Source: Flavobacterium psychrophilum
GTDB lineage: Bacteria > Bacteroidota > Bacteroidia > Flavobacteriales > Flavobacteriaceae
Assembly: GCA_945878515.1 (NCBI GenBank)
Contig: CAMCTL010000183.1
Coordinates: 1 to 6,463 of the forward strand
Length of the DNA stretch: 6,463 nucleotides
Direction of reading: 5' to 3'
Positions 1 through 5,633 of the stretch are shown here, piece after piece. The notes under the pieces are model-generated. The model saw nothing but the letters and a program-made list of their open reading frames with translations, searched no databases and was not told the origin of the DNA. Position 1 is the first letter of the stretch; every line of letters starts with the position of its first letter. Position numbers and translations under genes: made by a program.

Positions 1-8
1 TCTGACAT
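1..8 (-). CDS. possible 5' end of a divergent gene (RDD-family candidate), partial
   Basis: Read on the minus strand, positions 8 to 1 give ATG TCA GA, that is Met-Ser-(Asp/Glu), preceded by the A-rich stretch AAAATAAGAAAT. That is the sort of upstream context Bacteroidota start codons often have. In related loci, as I recall them, an RDD-family membrane protein gene lies next to the SpoIIM-like gene and can be divergent from it. If the start is real, only 20 bases separate the two start codons, so any promoters would have to lie inside coding sequence. Eight bases cannot identify a gene. The alternative is that an upstream + strand gene ends here: a frame with the tail LTYFLF stops at the TAG at 20-22. 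Confidence 0.25.
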
Positions 9-28
9 ATTTCTTATTTTAGCACTCG

Positions 29-994
29 ATGAGAGAAATTGCATTTATAAAAACCAATAAAGAAAAATGGCTTGAATTTGAACAAGCTATTTTTGGTAAA
101 GCTAAAAAAAATCCTGATGAAATGGCAAATTTATACATTCAATTGATGAATGATTTGTCGTACGCTCAAACTTATTATGCAAAAAGCAAAACTGTAGTTT
201 ATCTAAACTATTTAGCCTCACAAATTTATCAAAAAATTTACAAAACCAAACGAACCGAAAGCAATCGATTGGTGTATTTCTTTAAAACCGAAGTTCCGCT
301 GTTATTATATGAATACAAAAGGTATTTGGTTTATGCCTTTGCGCTTTTTTTTATTAGCGTTTCTTTTGGCGTTGTTTCTGCGCAATATGACACAGATTTT
401 GTTCGATTAATCCTGAGCGATGGCTATGTTAACGAAACTTTAGAAAATATCAAGAAAGGAAATCCTGTTGCCATCTACAAATCTGGTAGCAACTGGGGCA
501 GTTTTATTGGCATCACTTTCAACAATTTAAAAGTTGGAATGATGTGTTATATTTTTGGAATTTTTGGAGGAATTGGCACGTTCTACGTTTCCTTGCAAAA
601 CGGAATAATGTTGGGTTCGTTTCAGTGTTTTTTCTTTCAGCAAGGTGTTTTTTGGAAAAGCGTTCGCGGTATTTGGATTCACGGTTCGATGGAAATTTTC
701 GCCATTGTCATCGAAACTGCTGCAGGTTACATTCTAGGTGCTTCTATCCTATTTCCTAAAACTTATTCTAGAATGAATTCGTTTAAAATTGGTTTCAAAA
801 ACAGTTTCAAAATATTCCTAAGTACCGTTCCTTTTACCATTGCAGCGGGTTTTCTGGAAGGTTTCATTACAAGATATTCAATTGATATGCCCAATTGGTT
901 AAGTAGTTTTATCATTTTATTTACCTTGGCAATTATCGCTTTTTATTATTTGATTTATCCTTTTATTGTTCATAACAAAACAAAAAAAATATAA
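29..994 (+). CDS. SpoIIM/DUF95-family polytopic membrane protein
   Basis: This is a 321-residue integral membrane protein of the SpoIIM (stage II sporulation protein M, DUF95) family. In Bacillus, SpoIIM belongs to the peptidoglycan-remodelling SpoIIDMP complex. Homologues in non-sporulating bacteria, often beside RDD and MoxR genes, have no assigned role. Residues 1-90 form a charged, helical, probably cytoplasmic part. Hydrophobic segments lie at about 97-118, 168-198, 215-242, 261-280 and 290-313. Family-like features include NN at 165-166 before a Gly-rich segment (176-183), NG at 191-192, HGSME at 218-222 and the AAGFLEGFITR stretch at 272-282. I chose the ATG at 29 because the N-terminus MREIAFIKTNKEKW resembles flavobacterial homologues; there is no Shine-Dalgarno sequence. 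The stop codon shares one base with the next ATG (TAATG), and eight As at 982-989 precede that start, so coupled translation is likely. The family call is strong; the function is unknown. Confidence 0.9.
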   Translation: MREIAFIKTNKEKWLEFEQAIFGKAKKNPDEMANLYIQLMNDLSYAQTYYAKSKTVVYLNYLASQIYQKIYKTKRTESNRLVYFFKTEVPLLLYEYKRYLVYAFALFFISVSFGVVSAQYDTDFVRLILSDGYVNETLENIKKGNPVAIYKSGSNWGSFIGITFNNLKVGMMCYIFGIFGGIGTFYVSLQNGIMLGSFQCFFFQQGVFWKSVRGIWIHGSMEIFAIVIETAAGYILGASILFPKTYSRMNSFKIGFKNSFKIFLSTVPFTIAAGFLEGFITRYSIDMPNWLSSFIILFTLAIIAFYYLIYPFIVHNKTKKI

Positions 995-1950
995 TGTTCG
1001 AACTTTACAAAAAGCGTGATTTAAGCGCCAATTTCTCCGACACCACTACTTTTTTCAAAACTTTTGGAAAACATTATTTCAAAAATTATTTCATTATCAA
1101 CGGAATGTTCTTAATGCTGTTGGTGGTCTTGATTTATTTTTTTGCCAAAGTTTATATGGAAGTCATTTTTTCAGGAATTTCCAATCCGCAACAAAGTTCA
1201 AACCTTTCTATGGCTTATTTCAATGATAATCTGCCTCTAATTATTGGTAGTTTTATTGTAGCATTTTTACTCTTTATTATTTTATCGATGCTCAGTATTA
1301 GTTTTCCAGTTGTTTATTTTAAACTTTTAGAGAAAACAAATGACGATTCATTTTCAACCAAGGAAATTATCTCGGCTTTGAAACAAAACATTGGAAAAAT
1401 GATTTCATTCTTTGTAGGAAGCATCGTCATTATATTTCCAATATCAATTGTTGTTTTTGGATTTCTTTTTTTATTGTGTTTTATTCTGATTGGAATTCCC
1501 TTGATTTTTATAGTTGGTTGCGCATTTATATCCTGGACAACCTTGTCTTATTACGAATATACTTTAAAAGATGTGGGTTATTTTACCGCTTTGAAAAATG
1601 GTTTTAAATTGGTAAAACAGCAATTTTGGATTGTCGTAGGCACAACATTTCTTGTTTTGATGTTGGTTCAAATTGTGCAAGGAATCATTACTATAATTCC
1701 ATACATCATCAGTATGATATGGATGTTTACTTCTACCCAAAACCTGCAGGAATCTGGCCCACCAACTAATGCTTTTTCAACAATGGGAATATTGGTTGCG
1801 GTGATATTTGTACTGTCAGTATTGATGAGTTATTTCTTTAATAATTTTTTTATAGTCAACCAAGGGATTATGTATTATGGTTTGCAAGAAGAAAAAGAAA
1901 ATAATTCCACCAAAAGTCAAATTGATTTAATAGGTACCGACATTGAATAA
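994..1950 (+). CDS. polytopic membrane protein of unknown function in the MoxR locus
   Basis: This 318-residue protein is dominated by hydrophobic segments, at about 33-53, 81-108, 136-185 (probably two helices), 211-243 (one or two) and 264-288, so roughly six or seven membrane helices. I cannot give it a named family. Its pattern of an amphipathic helix followed by a membrane helix recalls broad groups of bacterial membrane proteins such as DUF4013/DUF975 and the membrane domain of glycerophosphodiester phosphodiesterases, but this is a resemblance only. Such helices occur at 20-33 (FFKTFGKHYFKNYF) and 199-212 (ALKNGFKLVKQQFW), with a weaker one at 128-140. The C-terminus (296-318) is polar and probably cytoplasmic. 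Similar proteins occur at this place in flavobacterial loci, as far as I recall. It starts in TAATG with the SpoIIM-like gene and overlaps the next gene by 8 bases, so it is almost certainly in the same operon. No catalytic motif is visible. Confidence 0.85.
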   Translation: MFELYKKRDLSANFSDTTTFFKTFGKHYFKNYFIINGMFLMLLVVLIYFFAKVYMEVIFSGISNPQQSSNLSMAYFNDNLPLIIGSFIVAFLLFIILSMLSISFPVVYFKLLEKTNDDSFSTKEIISALKQNIGKMISFFVGSIVIIFPISIVVFGFLFLLCFILIGIPLIFIVGCAFISWTTLSYYEYTLKDVGYFTALKNGFKLVKQQFWIVVGTTFLVLMLVQIVQGIITIIPYIISMIWMFTSTQNLQESGPPTNAFSTMGILVAVIFVLSVLMSYFFNNFFIVNQGIMYYGLQEEKENNSTKSQIDLIGTDIE

Positions 1951-2704
1951 ATTCCTACTTTTTTTGCTTTTTCTATTTTGTTCAAATATTGGAGCGCAGG
2001 ATTCTTTGGCTGTTGCCAAAAAGCAAAAAATTGTTTTTACCGAAAAAGACATTGCAGTAGATTCGGCTTTTATAACATTAAAACCTTTTGATAAAAATTT
2101 CAAAAGTAAATATACCGACGAAGCATTTATCTACGAATTTAAAACGCCCGAAAAAAATGCTTGGGATCGTTTCAAGGAATGGTTGGCAAATTTATTCAAA
2201 AACATTTTCAAATTTACAGATAGCAAAGAAGCGCTAAGTTTTTTAACTATTTTATTGAGAGTAATAGCCATAATTGTCATTGTTGTTGTTATTTATTTAA
2301 TCGCAAAATCCATAATGAACAAAGAAGGACAATGGATTTTCGGCAAAAACTCCGATCGAAAAATAATCAATTATGACGAAATAGAGAAAAATCTTCATTT
2401 GGTTGATTTCGAAAAACTGATTCAAAAAAGTCTAGAATCGGGCGAAAATCGATTGACAATTCGCTATTATTATCTTTGGATGCTCAAGAAAATGTCCGAA
2501 AAACAAATCATTGAATGGGATTTAGAAAAAACCAACTCGGATTACCTTTATGAAATAAAAAACGAAGCACAAAGAGAAGATTTTGCCTATTTGTCGTATT
2601 TGTACAACAATATTTGGTATGGGGAATTCGAATTGGACGAAGCTACTTTTACAAAAGCCAAAAACGCTTTCGACAAATCAATAAAAAAAATCAGCAATGG
2701 GTAA
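1943..2704 (+). CDS. DUF4129 domain-containing membrane protein, TTG start
   Basis: This 253-residue protein begins with a signal-peptide-like segment (NKFLLFLLFLFCSNIGAQ, cleavage probably near residue 18). A probably periplasmic stretch of about 80 residues follows, then one membrane helix (about 102-122) and a cytoplasmic C-terminal domain. That domain carries the DUF4129 signature at about 170-230: an arginine and aromatic-rich helix (RLTIRYYYLWMLKKMSE), IEWDLEKTNSDYLYEI at 190-205 and NNIWYGEFEL at 222-231. DUF4129 proteins often accompany MoxR, DUF58 or transglutaminase genes and have no known activity. The start is the TTG at 1943: the frame is closed by TAG at 1931-1933, no ATG or GTG lies between, and the next internal Met (residue 125) would remove the signal peptide and the membrane helix. 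It overlaps the gene before it and the gene after it by 8 bases each, which implies coupled translation. Confidence 0.9.
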   Translation: MNKFLLFLLFLFCSNIGAQDSLAVAKKQKIVFTEKDIAVDSAFITLKPFDKNFKSKYTDEAFIYEFKTPEKNAWDRFKEWLANLFKNIFKFTDSKEALSFLTILLRVIAIIVIVVVIYLIAKSIMNKEGQWIFGKNSDRKIINYDEIEKNLHLVDFEKLIQKSLESGENRLTIRYYYLWMLKKMSEKQIIEWDLEKTNSDYLYEIKNEAQREDFAYLSYLYNNIWYGEFELDEATFTKAKNAFDKSIKKISNG

Positions 2705-3896
2705 AACGCTAAAAATGTACATCGCCCTTTTGGTGTTGCTGATTGCGGCTATCGTTGTTATTGACAGCAATCGACCAAAACCTATTGATTGGACACCAAC
2801 TTTTTCCCTAAATGACAAAATTCCGTTGGGAATATTTGTTTTCAATTGGGAAATTAAAACACTTTTGAATGATCAAAAAATTCAGAGATTCACCACTACG
2901 CCGTATGAATATTTCAATAGTAAATTTGATTATGATTCACTCGTAAATAATTACCGAATCAAAGGAACTTTTCTCAGCATTTCCAAATTGGCTAATTTTG
3001 ACGAAGCATCGATTACCGAACTCTGTACGTTTGTCAATCACGGCAACAATGCTTTTATCAGTTCCGAAATGATTCCAAACACTTTACTAGACAGCTTGAA
3101 TCTAAAGATGGACAGCGAATACAAATTTTCGGACAGCATTTATAATTGGGTCGCCAATGCAAAACTTGGAAATCAAAAATACAAAATCACCGAAGGCGTA
3201 AACAACAATTATTTCTCCAAAATCGACACGCTGAACACGACTGTTTTAGGCTATCAAAACGGCGATAGCACGAGAGTGAATTTCATAAAAGTGAACTACA
3301 AAACAGGTACATTTTACTTACACACCCAACCTGTGGCGTTTACCAATTTTCATTTATTGAAAGGAAATCATCACGAATATGCCGAAAAAGTATTGTCATA
3401 CATCCCGAAAGGAGAAGTTTTTTGGTGTGTTAAAGATCAAACTGGAGCAGTAATTTCGGATTCGCCAATGCGTTATATTTTGAGTCAACCTGCACTAAAA
3501 TGGGCTTGGTATATTTTCTTGATCGGTATGCTGGTTTTTATATTTTTCAATGCCAAACGAAAACAAAGAGTGGTTCCAATAATAAAACCATTAGCAAACA
3601 CCACAGTCGATTTTACAAAAACCATCGGGAATTTGTATTACCAAGAAGGTGACCACAACAACATTATCGACAAAAAAATTATTTATTTTCTAGAAAAAAT
3701 TCGCAGCGAATATTTGATTGAAACTAATAGATTGGATGATGATTTCATCAAAAAATTACACCATAAATCAGGAAAAAAATTAGAAGACATTCAAAATGTG
3801 GTATCGTTAATAAAGGCTTATCGAAAAAATAATTATCTGAGCATCGAAGACGATTTATTACAAATTAATAATGCTATTGAAAAAGTAATGAACTAA
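2697..3896 (+). CDS. DUF4350 domain-containing membrane protein
   Basis: This 399-residue protein has an N-terminal membrane helix (about 7-23), a probably periplasmic domain (about 40-260) matching DUF4350, a second membrane helix (about 268-285) and a cytoplasmic C-terminal part of roughly 110 residues. Recognisable stretches are IPLGIFVFNWEI at 42-53, the PMRYILSQPALKWAW segment at 257-271 just before the second helix, and NTTVDFTKTIGNLYYQ at 301-316 in the tail. The last two are typical of homologues beside MoxR genes. No catalytic residues are evident, so a structural or ligand-sensing part of the MoxR assembly is a reasonable inference but no more. The ATG at 2697 lies inside the end of the DUF4129 gene (8-base overlap), and the Lys-containing N-terminus followed by a membrane helix supports this start. 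The gene ends the tightly overlapping block; repeats begin directly after its TAA at 3894-3896. Confidence 0.88.
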   Translation: MGKTLKMYIALLVLLIAAIVVIDSNRPKPIDWTPTFSLNDKIPLGIFVFNWEIKTLLNDQKIQRFTTTPYEYFNSKFDYDSLVNNYRIKGTFLSISKLANFDEASITELCTFVNHGNNAFISSEMIPNTLLDSLNLKMDSEYKFSDSIYNWVANAKLGNQKYKITEGVNNNYFSKIDTLNTTVLGYQNGDSTRVNFIKVNYKTGTFYLHTQPVAFTNFHLLKGNHHEYAEKVLSYIPKGEVFWCVKDQTGAVISDSPMRYILSQPALKWAWYIFLIGMLVFIFFNAKRKQRVVPIIKPLANTTVDFTKTIGNLYYQEGDHNNIIDKKIIYFLEKIRSEYLIETNRLDDDFIKKLHHKSGKKLEDIQNVVSLIKAYRKNNYLSIEDDLLQINNAIEKVMN

Positions 3897-3938
3897 TACA
3901 AAGTACGAGGTTTGAAATACGAGGTACGAAGTAGAAAT
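3897..3938 (+). repeat. degenerate 7-bp tandem repeat (TACGAGG-like), six units
   Basis: Directly after the DUF4350 stop codon the sequence divides into six 7-base units: TACAAAG, TACGAGG, TTTGAAA, TACGAGG, TACGAAG, TAGAAAT (starting at 3897, 3904, 3911, 3918, 3925 and 3932). The two TACGAGG copies are identical; the third and sixth units are the most diverged. The array lies wholly between genes. Similar TACGAAG-type strings occur between genes in Flavobacterium, as far as I recall. The role is unknown; a decaying microsatellite is the simplest explanation. Confidence 0.7.
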
Positions 3939-3955
3939 AAAGAAAAAAATTAAAA

Positions 3956-3979
3956 GGATTAATCTGTGAAATCTGTGTC
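3956..3979 (+). repeat. short AATC(C/T)GTG-type repeat upstream of moxR (two units)
   Basis: Two direct copies, AATCTGTGA at 3961 and AATCTGTGTC at 3970, lie 9 bases apart and are preceded by GGATT, so that GATTAATC is a local palindrome. The same kind of unit recurs in the gap before the DUF58 gene (5567-5604), which points to one dispersed intergenic repeat family. The end of this repeat is 15 bases from the moxR ATG and would lie in the leader of a moxR transcript. Confidence 0.6.
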
Positions 3980-3994
3980 TATAAAACCAAAAAT

Positions 3995-5002
3995 ATGGAA
4001 GAAATAAACAACCCTGAAAATCCAACCGAAAACGTGAATTTTCAATCTAGAATCAATTTAGAACCGCTTTTAGAAAGCATCAATGCCATAAAACAGGAAC
4101 TCGGAACTGTTATCGTGGGACAAAGCAAAATGATCGATCAATTGCTGGTTGCCATTTTGTCGAACGGGCACGTTTTACTCGAAGGTGTTCCTGGTGTTGC
4201 CAAAACAATCACGGCAAAATTATTGTCCAAAACCTTGAACATTGGCTTCAGCCGAATCCAGTTTACGCCTGATTTGATGCCTTCGGACATTTTGGGAACC
4301 TCGGTTTTTGACTTGAAAAAATCGGAATTCGAATTCAAAAAAGGACCTATTTTTTCCAACTTGATATTGATTGACGAAATCAATCGTGCACCGGCAAAAA
4401 CCCAAGCCGCACTTTTTGAAGTTATGGAAGAACGTCAGATTACTATCGATGGAACTACTTATATTCTGGACGCACCATTTTTGGTGATTGCCACCCAAAA
4501 CCCAATTGAACAAGAAGGAACCTATCGTTTGCCGGAAGCGCAATTAGACCGTTTCCTTTTCAAAATCTCCATAGATTATCCAAAAATGGACGAGGAAATT
4601 ATGATTATCCAAAGAGAACATTTGCTCCAAAATCAAGGAAAACTCGACAACATCAAAACGGTGCTTTCTTCCGAAGAAATCAAGCAATATCAGGCCTTGG
4701 TGAAACAAATTATCGTCGAACAAAACTTACTGGAATACATTGCTAAAATTGTGATTAACACTCGTGAAAATGCCTTTTTGTATCTCGGTGCTTCGCCTCG
4801 TGCTTCCATTGCCATTTTGAATGCAGCCAAAGGTTTTGCCGCCATCCGAGGACGTGATTTTGTAACACCAGAAGACATCAAAGACGCTGCGATTCCTGTT
4901 TTGCAACACCGTGTTATCGTAACACCAGAACGTGAAATGGAAGGTATTACGAGTATAGAAATTATCAAACAAATATTAGAAAGTGTGGAGATTCCGAGGT
5001 AA
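3995..5002 (+). CDS. MoxR-family AAA+ ATPase
   Basis: This 335-residue cytoplasmic ATPase of the MoxR family is complete and of the usual length. MoxR proteins are thought to be hexameric, chaperone-like ATPases that mature or activate partner complexes, commonly with DUF58 or von Willebrand A proteins. Visible motifs are Walker A GVPGVAKT (64-71), FTPDLMPSDILG (90-101), Walker B LILIDEINR (123-131, with D127 and E128), sensor 1 ATQNP (166-170, N169), the LPEAQLDRF motif with the likely arginine finger R186, and sensor 2 SPRA (268-271, R269). The C-terminal lid includes GRDFVTPEDIKD (286-297). All key catalytic residues are present, so it should hydrolyse ATP. The first 16 residues are polar and probably disordered. 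The ATG at 3995 follows an A-rich leader (ataaaaccaaaaat) without a Shine-Dalgarno sequence. The 98-base gap upstream contains repeats, so it may have its own promoter, but I see no clear TAnnTTTG-type element. I leave the symbol blank because MoxR paralogues are not reliably told apart. Confidence 0.97.
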   Translation: MEEINNPENPTENVNFQSRINLEPLLESINAIKQELGTVIVGQSKMIDQLLVAILSNGHVLLEGVPGVAKTITAKLLSKTLNIGFSRIQFTPDLMPSDILGTSVFDLKKSEFEFKKGPIFSNLILIDEINRAPAKTQAALFEVMEERQITIDGTTYILDAPFLVIATQNPIEQEGTYRLPEAQLDRFLFKISIDYPKMDEEIMIIQREHLLQNQGKLDNIKTVLSSEEIKQYQALVKQIIVEQNLLEYIAKIVINTRENAFLYLGASPRASIAILNAAKGFAAIRGRDFVTPEDIKDAAIPVLQHRVIVTPEREMEGITSIEIIKQILESVEIPR

Positions 5003-5069
5003 GTTTATCTGTTCAAAAGGTAATATAGACGTAACAAACGAGAGAATTATGAATCAAAAACATATATAA

Positions 5070-5516
5070 ATGAAGAAGAAAACACTTTTAATATTAATAT
5101 CATTTGCAATCTTGTCGTGTAATAAGACAGGCAACGTTGACAAACCAATTGTTGAGAAACCAATTGATTCTTTATCTTTAAATAAAAAAGTCCTAAAATC
5201 AGAAACTGAATCAAAAACTCAAAATTGGTATGATGTTTTAATTGCAGATTACATCAAAAATTCAGACAATAAAATAATTAAATTGTCTTTAAAAAACAAT
5301 GAACGAATTGATTGGCTTTTAGATGGAACTGAAAAAACTGATTCCACAAATTACTATGTTTTTAATATAGGTCAAGAAGTATCCGAAGAAGATGGATCTA
5401 ACCCAAGATTTACCTCTAGTGGATGGATTTATATTGATAGTATATCTAAAAAAATATACGAATACGATTTGCCCAATGATAGTTTAATTGTCTGGAAGAA
5501 TAAACGTAATCACTAA
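5070..5516 (+). CDS. small lipoprotein of unknown function, inserted between moxR and DUF58 gene
   Basis: This 148-residue predicted lipoprotein has a basic start (MKKK), a hydrophobic stretch and a lipobox ending ILSC, with lipidated Cys17. The residues after the cysteine (N-K-T-G-N-V-D) show no clear acidic surface-export signal, so a periplasm-facing anchor is more likely than surface display. A linker rich in Lys, Glu and Ser (about 18-50) leads to a domain with YYVFNIGQEV (95-104) and GWIYIDSISKKIYEYD (118-133), probably beta-rich. I do not recognise a family. Codon choice and base composition differ from the neighbours: a hand count over 5101-5514 gives about 28% G+C, against roughly 40% in sampled lines of moxR. 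MoxR and DUF58 genes are usually adjacent, so this gene looks like an insertion or an accessory addition. The ATG at 5070 is preceded by an in-frame TAA (5067-5069) and an A-rich stretch. Gaps of 67 and 117 bases flank it. Confidence 0.85.
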   Translation: MKKKTLLILISFAILSCNKTGNVDKPIVEKPIDSLSLNKKVLKSETESKTQNWYDVLIADYIKNSDNKIIKLSLKNNERIDWLLDGTEKTDSTNYYVFNIGQEVSEEDGSNPRFTSSGWIYIDSISKKIYEYDLPNDSLIVWKNKRNH

Positions 5517-5530
5517 TAAATACTTCGTTA

Positions 5531-5580
5531 GATTCGTACAGATTAAATAACTATTCAATTCAAAAAAATCAGTGTAAATC
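5531..5580 (+). other. possible RNA hairpin formed by opposed AATC-type repeats
   Basis: The segment 5531-5544 (GATTCGTACAGATT) can pair with 5567-5580 (AATCAGTGTAAATC) across a 22-base A/T-rich loop. In RNA, 12 of 14 positions pair if two G-U pairs are counted, with mismatches at 5535/5576 and 5540/5571. No T-tract follows, so it is not a standard terminator. It lies between the lipoprotein stop and the DUF58 start and could affect transcript processing or stability, or simply reflect repeat copies in opposite orientation. Confidence 0.4.
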
Positions 5581-5604
5581 CGTTTAATCATTTAAATCCG
5601 TGGC
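5567..5604 (+). repeat. AATC(C/A)GTG-type repeat upstream of DUF58 gene (four units)
   Basis: Four direct units begin at 5567, 5577, 5586 and 5595: AATCAGTGTA, AATCCGTTT, AATCATTTA and AATCCGTGGC, at 9-10 base spacing. Reverse-orientation GATT units at 5531 and 5541, also 10 bases apart, face them. They resemble the two units upstream of moxR (3961, 3970). I recall comparable strings between genes in other flavobacterial genomes, but could not test it. The block lies in the 117-base gap and ends 29 bases before the DUF58 start. Confidence 0.65.
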
Positions 5605-5633
5605 TAAAAATTAAGTTTCCAGATTCCAATATT

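Noticed and set aside
104..111. Runs of eight A or T (104-111, 345-352, 982-989, 2683-2690) as possible slippage or phase-variation sites
   Set aside because: Such runs are common in A/T-rich coding DNA and all frames are intact; nothing suggests switching.
544..759. A 71-codon + strand frame inside the SpoIIM-like gene
   Set aside because: It is an alternate-frame shadow rich in Arg, Cys and Phe without domain features; the SpoIIM frame is intact across it.
2623..4335. Identical 12-base string GGAATTCGAATT at 2623 and 4324
   Set aside because: Both copies encode Glu-Phe-Glu in unrelated conserved genes, so chance and codon use explain them.
4138..4972. Several minus-strand open frames of 80-110 codons opposite moxR
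   Set aside because: They lie fully inside a clear AAA+ coding region, resemble no protein I know, and are explained by codon bias of the opposite strand.
5049..5069. Mini-frame MNQKHI followed by TAA directly before the lipoprotein ATG
   Set aside because: Six codons in an A-rich leader are expected by chance, and no attenuator-like residue run or hairpin accompanies it.
5529..5536. TAGATTCG as a possible TAnnTTTG promoter element before the DUF58 gene
   Set aside because: It lacks one conserved base and no TTG element lies at a suitable distance upstream; the nearest one seen, at 5488, is too far.
3897..5633. The repeat-flanked moxR-lipoprotein segment as a transposable unit
   Set aside because: There is no transposase, no clean terminal inverted repeats or target duplication, and moxR is a core member of the cluster.
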